Assembly (NCBI RefSeq): GCF_027942865.1
Contig: NC_134516.1
Coordinates: forward strand, 26,963,038 to 27,027,037
Length of the DNA stretch: 64,000 bases
Direction of reading: 5' to 3'
Origin: Odontesthes bonariensis
Lineage: Eukaryota; Chordata; Actinopteri; Atheriniformes; Atherinopsidae
The position numbers and the translations under genes were made by a program. Shown here one piece after another: positions 20,821 through 31,674 of this stretch (its first letter is position 1; each line of letters opens with the position of its first letter). The notes under the pieces are model-generated. The model was not told the DNA's origin. It saw nothing but the letters and a program-made list of their open reading frames with translations, and did no database searches.

Positions 20821-22599
20821 CTAATAACCAAAGTTTGGACTCACCCATGGGCCTGCCGGGCCACTTGATCCACCCCGTGGGGACTGGCCGCGGTCCTGCC
20901 GCACATTCTGGTTTCCTGGTGCTCGCGGACATCTGTCAGCAAAGTGTCCAACCTCGCCACAAGTCCAACATGCTCCCGGGGACCTCCGTCTCCCAGCTGT
21001 GACTCTCCCGAACCCTCGGTGGGCTCGATACTGGCCTCGTCCTCCTGCCCGTGGTGTGTATGGTGGTTGCGGGTAGGCCTGAGGTGTGATGGGTTGAAAG
21101 GGTGCAGAGGGTGCAGAAGGTGTAGAGGGTGCAAAGGGTGGAGGTACCTGTTCAGTGGTCCCCGGTGTCATCAGGGCCTGGCCTCCTACCTTTGGTCCTT
21201 CCAACTGCATCTGTGTGAGTTTCCTCTGCAAGTTCTTATCCTGCTCCTTCCGTTTCCGTTCACTTTGCCTGTATTTGTCAATAGCATGCACAACATTATC
21301 CCGGAATGCCGCATGTGTCATTGATTTCAACTCTACCACATCCTCCAGCCTCGCTCGAACTGAGTCGGGCATGGCTTCTAGGATAGAGTCTCTGAACACA
21401 GAGTTGAGCACTGTGTTAGGTTCAATGTCTTGTTCCAGTTCTTGTTTCCATCTTTCCAACTGGCGTGCAACGTACGCCGCTGGATTATCTGTATCCAACA
21501 GTGTGTCGCTCTTTAATGCTTTTGGATCCGTTTTCGTAGGATACTCAGCTCGCAGAGCTCCCCACAATGCAGGTCGATGTGCATCGAACCCAATTCCATC
21601 TGCTCGATGGCCCATCATCCAGCCATTCATACTGTTTCTCAAAATGCCCTCCATGGTAGTAGTTCCAAAACACCTTGCCCACACTGCCTTGATGTCTCCC
21701 ACAGCCAACAGTTTACCCACAGTTTCTTGTTCAAAAGCTCTTATCCATTTGCTTGCACCTGTGTGAATGTCCGGCAGTCTGGCAACCAGCCCCGCTAGGT
21801 CGAGCATCTGCCACGGCACATACTGTCCCTGCATCCCATTCACCAAAATCGGATAATTACCTGCAGTATATTTCTGTGGTGCATGAATATTTGGTCGGTA
21901 TCTCAAATCATAATCTCTGTCCCTGCCTTTTCCCTGCTGGCCGGGTGGATCTTGTTCCTGAACCTGCTTTTCTGCTTGGTTTATCTCTTGCTGTAAATCA
22001 ACCATGGGACGATTATGCTCTATCCAATATGAATCTTCTGCAAGTTTCCCCTCATATTCTGCATAACAGTCTAAAACCTGTGGTGTCTTCCTGGCCGTAC
22101 TGCAATGTTTGGGAATCATTTCTTGTAGTAAGGATTTTTCTTGTAAATTCCTTTCCAGTACTATGGACTTTTCTACTAGGGGAGTGGTGGTGCGATCCTG
22201 ACTTGATGCTTTTTGGTGATCTGAGGCCTGTGCCGTTGCTGAAGCTGAGGCTGTTGGACTCCTAACCTCTACAACAGATGGTGGTTTCGGATAACCTGAG
22301 GCCTGGGCTGATGTTGAAGCTGTTGGACTGCTGTGTTCAGTACAAGATGAACATTGATCACATGATATTTTTTGATCTGACGCTGCCTGATATTGTGGGG
22401 GGTTTCCCCTTGCAACCTGATCTGAACCACCGACAGCGCCTGGCTCAGGGGCTCCCTGACTGCTCGAAGCCGCTGTTTGTGGTTCAGGGCGTACATAAGG
22501 TGCTTCCTGATTTTTCATTTCAAAATCTCCTTTTATGTTCATCACCCCTGACAGTGTTGGATATAGTCCTGCAGACTCATGCTGCTTGACCTTCTCCAC
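20821..22599 (-). CDS. gag: Gag polyprotein of the provirus (N-terminus shifted)
   Basis: A 592-residue frame. Residues 1-180 are a Ser/Pro/Gln-rich linker. Residues about 245-460 form the capsid region (YPILVNGMQGQYVPWQMLDL and a later LERWKQELEQDIEPN helix). A charged stretch follows (KYRQSERKRKEQDKNLQRKL). One CCHC zinc knuckle, CWTCGEVGHFADRC, lies near residue 555, then a Gly/Arg-rich tail. One knuckle plus an in-frame TAG before pol fits the gammaretrovirus-like plan. The matrix N-terminus lies upstream in another frame (22542-22754), so a single indel near 22600 breaks this copy. The apparent first codon is GTG and is not a real start. Confidence 0.88.
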   Translation of the reverse strand: MEKVKQHESAGLYPTLSGVMNIKGDFEMKNQEAPYVRPEPQTAASSSQGAPEPGAVGGSDQVARGNPPQYQAASDQKISCDQCSSCTEHSSPTASTSAQASGYPKPPSVVEVRSPTASASATAQASDHQKASSQDRTTTPLVEKSIVLERNLQEKSLLQEMIPKHCSTARKTPQVLDCYAEYEGKLAEDSYWIEHNRPMVDLQQEINQAEKQVQEQDPPGQQGKGRDRDYDLRYRPNIHAPQKYTAGNYPILVNGMQGQYVPWQMLDLAGLVARLPDIHTGASKWIRAFEQETVGKLLAVGDIKAVWARCFGTTTMEGILRNSMNGWMMGHRADGIGFDAHRPALWGALRAEYPTKTDPKALKSDTLLDTDNPAAYVARQLERWKQELEQDIEPNTVLNSVFRDSILEAMPDSVRARLEDVVELKSMTHAAFRDNVVHAIDKYRQSERKRKEQDKNLQRKLTQMQLEGPKVGGQALMTPGTTEQVPPPFAPSTPSAPSAPFQPITPQAYPQPPYTPRAGGRGQYRAHRGFGRVTAGRRRSPGACWTCGEVGHFADRCPRAPGNQNVRQDRGQSPRGGSSGPAGPWVSPNFGY

Positions 22600-22754
22600 A
22601 TAACTTCACAGACAGCTACATCGAAAGTGCCATCCTTTGGCCAGGGTGGGAACATATTTTTGGTTCTTTTTTCCCATTTTTGAGATAATTTTTGAATGTC
22701 TTTGTAACGTCCTGGATGCCTAGCGCTAACGATTATTGTTGGTGTTACATCCAT
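22600..22754 (-). pseudogene. Gag matrix N-terminal segment, out of frame
   Basis: From an ATG at 22754 the frame encodes QKLSQKWEKRTKNMFPPWPK then DGTFDVAVCEVMW. The WP-x-DGTF motif is the hallmark of gammaretroviral matrix. The open frame runs on to 22542 with unrelated residues, while gag proper continues in another frame, so a one-base-type indel lies near 22600. Confidence 0.7.
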
Positions 22755-22814
22755 CGTCTCACCTAGTTAGTTCCCTAGAACCGGGAATAATAATTATTAT
22801 TATCCCTCCCCCCC

Positions 22815-22846
<32 letters not shown>

Positions 22847-22899
22847 CCAAACAACTTTTGAAGATCAATTTAAATTAACTAATTATTTAACTCTAATGC

Positions 22900-23640
22900 T
22901 CATTTAATGCTCGGCTAAATTTAGCTTAGATGCAGCTAATTATTGGATTGAATATTATCAATGCTACTGTTAAGCTAATTTAGCTCATTGCTATTTTGAT
23001 TCCTAGTTTGTAGTTAAGTTCTTATTAGCTTATTGTTAATGCTATTGTTCGCTATCCAATGTCAATTGATGTTGGCTTCCTAGCCGTTGTTAATGAATGC
23101 TAACTTATTGCCAATTAAGATTTAAACCAATATTTGCCTTATTGCTATTGCTAATCAATGCTAATTGTATTTCTGATCAATGCTAATTATGGCTAACGAA
23201 ATGCTAACCAATGCTAACAAATGCTAGCAATGCTAACCAATGCTTCTTATTGCTAATCACGCTAGCTTCCTTGTTGACCAATGCTAATCAATGCTAATTT
23301 ATGCTAGACAATGCTAGTTATTGCTAATCAACGCTATTGAATGCTAACCAATGCTACTCAATGCTAATTTATGCTAGACAATGCTAGTTATTGATAATCA
23401 ATGCTAATCAATGCTAATTTATGCTAGACAATGCTAGTTATTGCTAATCAATGCTATTGAATGCTAACCAATGCTAATCAATGCTAATTTATGCTAGACA
23501 ATGCTAGTTATTGCTAATCAATGCTATTGATTGCTAACCAATGCTAATCAATGCTAATTCATGCTAGACAATGCTAGTTATTGCTAATCAATGCTATTGA
23601 TTGCTAACCAATGCTAATCAATGCTAATTTATTGCTAATC
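22900..23640. repeat. AATGCTAATC minisatellite with 70-bp higher order
   Basis: A roughly 10-bp unit (AATGCTAATC and variants with AACC, TTGA, AGTT, AGAC endings) is repeated tens of times. From about 23270 onward a seven-unit, 70-bp super-repeat recurs about five times. It becomes more diverged toward 22900. Confidence 0.85.
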
Positions 23641-23794
23641 GAAAGCTCTGTTAATGCTTACTCTGTTTAAAGTGACTCAGGCTTGGCGCTGCCCCAACCT
23701 TTGCTCACACCCAGATGTTTCTGAACCAATCCACCCACAATGTTTCTCCACCAATCCTAGATGATACAATGCACGTCACGGCTACGTCAATTTC

Positions 23795-23965
23795 GACCAA
23801 TGAAATCTGAACACACCTCTAAATCTAACTCCAATGAAACACGTCTAAGACACGTAACTTCTAACCAATGAAATATGAACACACCTCTAAGCCCGCCTCC
23901 AGCGAACCACGTGAATTGTAACCAATCAAATATGAACACACCACTTAGTCTACTTCCCAGGCTGT
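23795..23965. repeat. Imperfect CCAATGAAATATGAACACAC repeats
   Basis: Three diverged copies of a ~65-bp unit beginning ACCAATGAAAT and containing ACACACCTCTAA. They lie next to the minisatellite inside the provirus leader. Confidence 0.6.
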
Positions 23966-25954
23966 TATTAACTCCTCCCAATCATAACAATTGAAGCAGA
24001 CATAACAATTGAACCACACCCAAACTCAAAATGGCGTTTGTCACACTTTGTAACAAGTTAAGAAAGAGGAAGAAATACAATTTAACACGCTGTGGACAGG
24101 GAAACTACAAATCAAAAGATACAGAAACAATGCATAAGCGAAAAACTTTCTTTATCAGGAATGTCACATTCACGTCGAACGACGTGATGAATCGATGGCC
24201 TAAGGATAGAGACTCTCCCTTAGGAATTGCGAAACCAACATTTACTCGACTGATAACAACTCTGCAATTAGCACATTACCTAAAGAAACCTAATAATTAT
24301 TACAGTTCAACCATAAAGTGCCCCTGGAAGACACAAGGAAAGAAAATGTGATCACACACGAACATTTGAAGCAGCAGAAAAATGTCAAGGACAGAGCCCG
24401 CGCCTTTACACCAGCCGCGTGACCGCGCAGCACCCTCTGTCCCCCTGAAAGCCAAAACACCTTCACTCGCCTGTTGAGAATAGAACTTTAGAAACTTAAC
24501 ACCAATCACAGCAGTATTCAATAATTCAATAATAACAAGATGCACGCAACGAAAATACAGAATCTTAAAGAAATAAACACTCAGCGTTTAAAAGTCATAG
24601 CACATTACTGCAACAACTTCTTATCTCCCCAAGTTATTAATGTGGCAACTATAACAATTAAGCAAATTATAACAATGAAGCAAATTATTACAATGAGGCA
24701 AATCTGAGTTTAACTTAAAATACTACAAATACTCAAAAGTCAAGGGATGATATGAGTCAGAACCTTTTTTCTTTTCTTCTCTTTCTTAATTCACACAAAC
24801 CAGCAGGACTCCACACACCTTGACACACACATTGACAGACAAACAGAGACCGGTCCCACGCACCCACACCAAGTCAGTCGATCACCAAGTCGGTCGATCA
24901 AAGTTTTGTCAGTCACCGTTCAAATCTTCACATTTTTAAATTATCAATTTCTTTCATTTAGACTTTTAATTTTTCAGGAGATGTTGGTGTCGGCAATATA
25001 TGGAATACAAAATGTGTTTTCCCTACAAGCCTTGTGATATGGTCTCTGACCAAAGCAACAGATGCTGACGTGTATTTATCAGCTTCGCTGTGACCTCTTA
25101 ATAAAAATCTCCTGTGGTCAATACATAACCGAATTTGAATTTTCTTCTCAAAAGGTCTTTATACTGAGGTCTTGGATAACTCCAAAGAGTTCTACGCAGA
25201 TATATAAAATGATATAAACATATATACTTAAAATGTGCCCGTATAGAACTGGAATTGACTTTTTCGGAGTTTTCTTGAACTGCTCTTTTGATTCCACCTT
25301 CAAACTTTTATGTTCGCAAGTCAATCAATTACCAGCATTCGTCTACTCCTTGACTAGTGAAAATAATTTTCACATATATTAATGACTAATGCGAACCATA
25401 GTCCCACGGTAGCCCGAACCCCCCATGCATAAAAGGTCGGCCGTTGGCTTTATGACATCACTATGGACGAGTGATTTCCACTCTGCCCGCTCTAAAAGCG
25501 TATCCACTATTCCAGTTTAAACTCATCGATTTATTTCCTTCCCGAGCATTAGCGACTAGTCTTCCTTAATTACCACAAAAAAAACAATACAACCACACAA
25601 GCCAGACCAACTGACCACAGCTGTCTGCTTTACAACTCACATAAGCTGCTGTTTACCCAATTTTATCCCAATTCACACATATGGCTCCTCTTGGCCCAAA
25701 ATTTCCCAAACAATTTCAACAGCCCCCCTGCGCAGAGGTAACAATGAGATGCTCACCGAATATACTCGTCCTTCTCCCGTGTTCTTTTAAATTTGTGGAG
25801 CTGTCGGAGGCCCGTCACCTGTACACCACCAACAGACACCGCCGCTTTCAGAAAAAAAAGGAAAAAATATGTCGTACCTGCAGGCTTAACGACTGATCTC
25901 GGCTGTCGGCGCACAGAGGACGCGTCCCGTCGGGCTCCAGCTGCCAAAATCTCA

Positions 25955-25973
25955 CGCACTCGGGGTCACCATT
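25955..25973 (-). other. Primer binding site, tRNA-Trp type
   Basis: Reading the minus strand just after the 5' LTR and ATA, the sequence is TGGTGACCCCGAGTGCGTGA. The first 12 bases match the complement of the vertebrate tRNA-Trp 3' end; the next few deviate. Confidence 0.72.
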
Positions 25974-25974
25974 A

Positions 25975-26285
25975 TGTTGTGGAGAAAATAGGGCCGAGTA
26001 CACCGTCGGTTAGCAGTCCATTGGGGAATTTATTGAACAAACCGTCACAGCAAATGTGCATACAGAATGTACAAAATGTCCACCGTCTTCATACTGTGAA
26101 CCAACTTTATACTGGTTTAATCATAACATGCATGCGTCATCCGGACTCAATCTCTTTCTGCGACGCCGAGCGTCTGCCCTAAATGTAAACAGCCCATACT
26201 ACCTTTTACCCATATTCATATGAGCCGAGCACAAGATGTAACTAGGCCAGATGTCATGAGGATGTCATGACATCCTTCTCCCACA
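25975..26285 (-). repeat. 5' LTR of the endogenous retrovirus
   Basis: Same 311 bases as the 3' LTR as far as I can read. It carries the TATAAAG and AATAAA signals on the minus strand and is followed by the CTAG duplication at 26286. Confidence 0.92.
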
Positions 26286-26526
26286 CTAGCTAATTTTGAC
26301 AGTTGCTAGTTAGTAGCCTAACTGCCAAAATTAGCTGGCTGGTTGCTGGAATGTTGGAACGATCCAGAGACCGCTTTGAACATACAATGTCCACTGGAAT
26401 AAAACGTGGCTGTAAAAGATCAAGTACAGAAATGGAAGCCAGTGACCCAGGACCCTCAATGCCCTTCACAAGATCTGAAACAAACCCAGTCAACGACCTA
26501 TGCTTCTTATGCTTCTATGCTAAAAC

Positions 26527-26745
26527 CAATGTTGCCACTTGAACAGACACCTGTATGGTGGCCATTTTGGAATTTCAAAACGGGCGCCATAAAATACAGA
26601 ATTTCAGCTACCTTGGCCTCTAAACAACCTAAAAACTCAATTTAACATGCCAGTTCTATGTTTTCTTGGTCAAGGAATCCAATGGTGACTTCAAAATTAT
26701 GCTCAGAATCGTGCTGTGGCACCCCCAAGGGGTGGGAAAGAAAAT
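26527..26745 (-). repeat. Inverted partner of the 9128-9342 repeat
   Basis: Reverse complement matches 9128-9342 with scattered differences. The similarity ends at the same CAACATTGGTTTT boundary on one side. Confidence 0.8.
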
Positions 26746-27036
26746 AGTGGCACCTCCACGAAGTGGAAAAGTAAATTGTTACTCTAATCCCCCTTAATGA
26801 CCCCATGTCAGAAGTCCGGCAACAAAATACTTAAAATTTCTGCATATGATTATATAAACAATGACAAAGGTAAATTAAAACTATAATCTGTACATAAATA
26901 TGATATATATTTATTTCACCATAGGCTGGTAACAGTCGGGACTCAATATAAAATTCTTTATAAAGGGGGCTGAGGGGCTAACCCAGTGTAAAGCCTAGGA
27001 CTGGTCTGTTGTCTCTCAGCGATGAGTCCAATCATA
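26746..27036. other. No gene seen
   Basis: A/T-rich sequence between the dispersed repeat and the broken gene at 27037. I see no feature in it. Confidence 0.4.
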
Positions 27037-27935
27037 TCAGATTGGAGACACTGGAAGTTCATACAGAGACATGTATGTACGGATGTGTTCACAAAGAGTT
27101 CTCTTGTTGTGAGCACACTTAAGGATCTGCCGTGTGGTGGCAGGGCCATACACACCAGCCTCAATCCATGCATCATCTATCCCAGAATTTTCAATCCATG
27201 TACCTAGTGCCTGCAGTGCAACCATCACAGTGTGTAGTTCACCCAGCTTTGGAAGAACTGTTCTTTTCAAATCATCCCTTGAGTCCAACAGCTGCACTGC
27301 CTTTTCGTATAAGGCCATGTCAAAGGTTATCACTGTTGGATGTTCTTAACCAACAACCAAACTCCTCAACTGGGATGCTTGTAGAATCACAGTGAGCATG
27401 TAGACCACTCATGTGCAACTTCTGGCAGTAGCAGTAGAGCACCAACATGGGTCACAGATTGGCTGGATGACACAAGTGACTTGAATCCAGCCCAACCAGG
27501 GATTTTGCTTTGCTCTCCATTTTCTCTAGACAGGGCAGACACTCCTGTAGTGTTGACCTCAAACCTTTGTGCTCTCTGGACCACTCTGCGTTTGGGTTTG
27601 CTACAAGGCTTGATGGGTGTGTGGTACGGGGAAACTGATAGATTCTTTGTCTCTTCAAGTTCCAGGCTGGGTCCAATGACCTCCCCTTGAACATTGGCCT
27701 TCTGATATACTGCAGTGATTGTCCCATGTGTGGTTCCTTTTCCATCCACTGTGTCCTCGGCAAAGTCAGTGTTGTCGACAGCAAAGAACACAAAGCTTCC
27801 TTTTTTAAGGAAGTGAGGTACATACAGACCATTGAAGCGCTTTGAGTTCTCCACAACTGCATTGGCTATAGCCGTTTCCAGAAGCAGTGTCCGATTGTAT
27901 GGCACACAGTAGCTCTGTAAGTGAAGGAGGCCCAA
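27037..27935 (-). pseudogene. Unassigned multi-copy gene family, broken
   Basis: Two minus-strand blocks in different frames. The first (27935-27387) contains GLYVPHFLKKGSFVFFAVDN and DFAEDTVDGKGTTHGTITAVYQ, then a basic KPKRRVVQRAQRF region. The second (27351-27037) contains ALYEKAVQLLDSR, LGELHTVMVALQALG and WIENSGIDDAWIEAGVYG, then a helical tail. The junction at 27334-27387 is a frameshift or lost intron. I recall similar sequences as abundant uncharacterised proteins in cnidarian and fish genomes, probably carried by a mobile element, but I cannot assign a function. No catalytic motif is evident. Confidence 0.55.
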
Positions 27936-27959
27936 CAGCTTCTTGTTCCTGGTGTCATG

Positions 27960-30057
27960 AGGGAGCTACAGATTTCGTTATTTTTCCTAAACAGCCTATT
28001 TAATATTCTACTTCCAGAATCCCATGACAGTTCAAGCTAATATGACTAAAAAAAAGTTGCCAACTGCCGCTTTAAGCCTTTTCCAGGTTCCACTCAATTT
28101 TTCTCAGTCTTCAAAGTTTGAAACCAACAAGTCTGAGACTTTATTGGGATACAGAGCATGAGACAGAACACCAAGCAGCTGAACAAACCAGAGACAGTTG
28201 ATGAGCAAAGCTGCTTCACAGGAAACATGTTGGAAGACTAAAAGATAGTGTCTGTGGTCATCAGTCTCAGGTAAAAAGGGCCAAGAAAGCAGCACAAAGC
28301 AGCAGAGGCATCGCTCAGAGGGGCAATAAACTGCTTTGGGACTCTGAGATCATATGTTCAAGTCCTGTGAGAGCTGCTTATAGAGTTTAAATGTCTCCAG
28401 CTTTTAGAGGCCAAAGCAAAGAGTGAAAAGCTTTAAGGTGGAAAGTTTCATTCTCTGATTTAATGGCTCAAACTGGTACTGAGCAGCTTTCAGTTTGTCA
28501 GGATGAGGGATGAAAGCTCCTAAAGAAATAAAGTCTGCAGTTCAGCATCCCAACAGAAGAATGGAAGCAGCTCAGAAAGGAGGCTGAAGCTGTGATTGGG
28601 CGCTTCAGGCAGATGCAGAGCAGCTTCTGGAAGCAGAGGGAGGGGCTTCAGCTCCTGTGGATGCTGATGGCTGTTAGGAAAGGAAGGGCAGGTTGTTCAG
28701 CTCAGAGCAGGCTGGGGTTTATCAAGCCAAAATGAAAAGAGAAACTTTAGGATTCAACCCTTCAGTGTGGAGTTGAACAGCTCAGGCTGTCGGCTGAAAG
28801 CTCTGAGCCTCCGAGAACGTGGAAACTACGAGCAGACCACTTTTAAAGTTCAACAACGCTGCTCACAAGGAGCAGCTCAGGATGATGGGACGCTGCCTGG
28901 GGTTGGACTCATCACGGGTTCAGTTCCCTCAGATGCTCTGAGTCACAGCTGTCTTTCAGCTCGCAGCCCAAGCCGTGCGCCCAGATGCTCAGTTATACAT
29001 CAGTTAAAGGCAGATGATTTATCTGATCTGATTATTTACAACATCTTCATTCAGCTTTGGACATATTTGTGGAATTAATGGTTTATGGCTTGTATCTTTA
29101 AAAACTTTGCCCCCTGGTGTATGAAGAGAAGAAGAAAGCACAGGGACCCACACAGGAAGAGGGCGGGCTTTATTTGGGGCTTCAACAACAAGCTCAAACT
29201 GGCCAAATGAGTGAGAGACGCAACGATGGAAACAAGTGTTCAGCAGCTGCTCTGTAAGTAGAGAAGCTGTGTTTTTCTGCTTTAGCTGAAATCCTTTAAC
29301 TGTTCCTGCTCTGTGGAGAACTTCTGATAGTGGAGGGGACATTAAAACAGCTCAGGCTGAGGTCGGATGGAAAACACGTGATGATGAGCTGCTTCAGGAG
29401 GAACTTTACACAACTAAGTGCATACAGAAACTAAGTGAAAAGAATGCAAAATAAATGCTCAGTTTGACCCAAACTCCTGCAGCTGAGCGTGTAAAGAATA
29501 AACGGTGTGAGTGGTGTGTGGGGGGCAGCAGGGCTTTACCACTGCTCGCCCCACCTTGTTTCAGCTCAGGTGTTTTCTGCTAAAGTCGACAGCAGGAAAT
29601 GTTTGAGGAACTCTAAGAGACAGTGGTGTCAGATAGAGATGGGCTTTAGGCCACGCCCACACAGAACCTTATCAGAAAGTAGAAATGGACTGTTCCTGTA
29701 CAGCACTTTTCTGATCTTAATGACCACTCAGAGCTTCAACACTACCTGCCACATTCAGCCACACTCACACAGCAAGTCTTATTCTGTAACTACAGGCTTT
29801 CTGCTCAGAGACACACATTCAAGACTTCGGAAATTATTACGCTTTTTTTTTTCTTGCTTTTTTTTCTTTTCTTTTTTTAAAAGCACTCAACTAAAAAGCC
29901 TCGTGGGTGGATGACCCATGGATGCGTCGCTAGGCAACGCGGGGTTCAGCGTCTTCCACCTGTGGCCGGGGAAGCCGGAGTGGAACCACCAACCTCCCCA
30001 TTGGCGCCTGCTCTTGCTCCTGAGCTCCAGCTGCTCTTTCTCTGCATATCAGAGAAT
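27960..30057. other. Mostly featureless stretch
   Basis: I see no supported gene in about 2.1 kb. A weak tRNA-like stretch near 28310-28376, a poly-T/poly-A tract at 29850-29880 and a possible GC-rich SINE-like block at 29905-30000 are present. Frames of 100 residues or so are not backed by motifs. Confidence 0.45.
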
Positions 30058-30960
30058 AGGCAAGGCAATTTTATTTATAGAGCACAATTCATACACAGGG
30101 CAATTCAAAGTGCTTCACAGCTACATAAAATCACAAGAAGGCAATAAAATCATTAAAAAAATAAAGAAATAAAGAAATAAAAAAAAAAAACAACAAACAA
30201 AAAAAAAAAACATTAAAATAATCATTAATTAATTAATTAAAAAGTGAAGAGTGCAGATAAAATACTTTCAGGTGTCATATGCACAGCTAAATAGAACTGT
30301 TTTCAGCCTGGATTTAAACATTGTCAGAGTTGAGGCCTGTCTCACATCTTCTGGAAGACTGTTCCAGATTTTAGGGGCATAAAACTGAAACGCAGCCTCA
30401 CCTTGTTTAGTCCTGACTCTGGGCCCCAGCAGGAGACCCCTCCCTGAGGTTCTCAGAGCCCGAGTTGGTTCATATGGCTTTAACATGTCAGAGATGTACT
30501 TTGGCGCTTGACCGTGAAGAGACTTGTACACAAGCAGAGCTGTTTTAAAGTCTATTCTCTGAGCGACAGGAAGCCAGTGCAGAGACCTGAGCACTGGACT
30601 AATATGGTGGTATTTCCTGGTTCTAGTCAGGACTCGAGCAGCAGCGTTCTGGATGTACTGCAGCTGTCTTACAGCCCGTTTAGAGAGCCCAGTGAGCAGG
30701 CCGTTACAGCAGTCTAACCTGCTGGAGACAAACGCATGGATCAGTCTTTCTAAGTCTGGTTTAGACACTATTCCTTTGATTCTGGCAATGTTTTTTAGAT
30801 GGTAAAAAGCTGCTGCTGTTACAGATTTAATGTGGCTGTTAAAGTTCAGGTCTGAGTCCAATATTACCCCGAGATTTCTAACCTGATTATTAGGTTTTAG
30901 AGAGAGAGTCTCAAGGTGACTGATAACACTTTCTCTTTGTTTCTGTGGGCCACAGACAAT
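30058..30960 (-). pseudogene. L2-type LINE, 5'-truncated 3' part
   Basis: The minus-strand frame of about 230 residues has the RT thumb and C-terminal region: VRNLGVILDSDLNFNSHIKS, RLDCCNGLLTGL, QNAAARVLTRTRK, SLHWLPVAQRIDFK and PKIWNSLPEDVRQ, ending FSCAYDT. The 3' UTR ends in ATTTATAAATAAAATTGCC. The frame is open from its truncation point to the stop, so the copy is fairly young. It belongs to the same family as the three fragments inside the tRNA array. Confidence 0.85.
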
Positions 30961-31235
30961 GGGCCTCATGCAAGAACATTTTCGTATTTTCATTCTAAAT
31001 TTCTCTCACTTTTTTCGTAAGAAGGTCTCGTATGAACACGCCACGTCAGATTCAACAAGCGCTCTTAACTTCAGAAAAAGTGTGTAAACGACCTGCGTAA
31101 ATGATGAATCACACCTGTGCGTATCTTAAGTTCACGTGCACGAGGATAGTAGATTTGCATACTCCACGCCCTAAATGATACCATATAAGGCTGTGCTTCC
31201 TCTCTCCTGTGCCAGGAAGTGTTGAGTGTTGAGTC

Positions 31236-31400
31236 ATGAGAATTACATCAAGGCACAGAAACAACAACTTTAGGGGCTCTGAGACTGAACTTCTGCTTTC
31301 AGAGATCCTGAAAGGAAAATCTGTCATTTTTAGCAGTGGAAGCAGTGGACGGGAACTGCTAAAGCAAAGAAATGGGAAGCAATTACAAGTGCTGTTAATA
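31236..31400 (+). pseudogene. Myb/SANT-like accessory protein remnant
   Basis: The frame contains NFRGSETELLLSEILKGKSV, resembling the first helices of the Myb/SANT-like DNA-binding protein that accompanies Harbinger transposases. It faces the transposase, as in complete elements, but stops early after a basic tail. Confidence 0.5.
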
Positions 31401-31674
31401 CCATGTCAGCGAAATAAAAAAATAAATGGTTTCATATGAAAATAGCTTAAAAAAAACGTCTCGCCCTGGGCAGGCGATCGATGACGGCAACTAAAGCCGT
31501 GCAATCAGCTGTTGCCTCATCATGATGGCACTTTGATGGGGTGGTCCATGAGGGGGGTCTTCTGGCACCACAGCTTCTGGTCTGCCTGGGCTGGTTCAGG
31601 TTGTAGGAGACCCTCGTTCATGGCAATATTGCGCCATGAACGAGGTATGGAGACACACCCACCTGGCCTTCAGC

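Larger units (their letters stand above)
22755..25970 (-). other. Long 5' leader of the provirus
   Basis: About 3.2 kb separates the primer site from gag, far longer than a usual retroviral leader. It holds a 29-base poly-T (22818-22846, poly-A in the element sense), a GCTAAT-type minisatellite (to 23640), imperfect CCAATGAAAT...ACACACCTC repeats (23800-23960) and several short frames with no known motif. Confidence 0.65.
16717..26289 (-). mobile_element. Endogenous retrovirus, gamma/epsilon-like, internally deleted
   Basis: The provirus lies on the minus strand, bounded by 311-bp LTRs at 25975-26285 (5') and 16721-17031 (3') and by CTAG target duplications at 16717-16720 and 26286-26289. 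Order from its 5' end: LTR, primer site, a long 3.2-kb leader, gag, a stop, protease-RT, a frameshift, partial RNase H fused to envelope TM, an 0.8-kb non-coding tail, LTR. Integrase and envelope SU are absent. The LTRs appear identical to my reading, which suggests a recent insertion. It cannot encode a complete virus. Confidence 0.92.

Noticed and set aside
22900-23640. Regular short repeats resembling a CRISPR array
   Set aside because: The spacing is a contiguous 10-bp minisatellite without unique spacers, in a vertebrate provirus.
24031-24351. Basic plus-strand frame in the provirus leader (MAFVTLCNKLRKRKKYNL)
   Set aside because: Antisense to the provirus, no homologue recognised, no splice context.
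28309-28376. tRNA-like stretch with TCGCTCAGAGG and GTTCAAGTCC
   Set aside because: Stems do not pair well enough and no clear anticodon arm forms. At most a SINE or tRNA relic.
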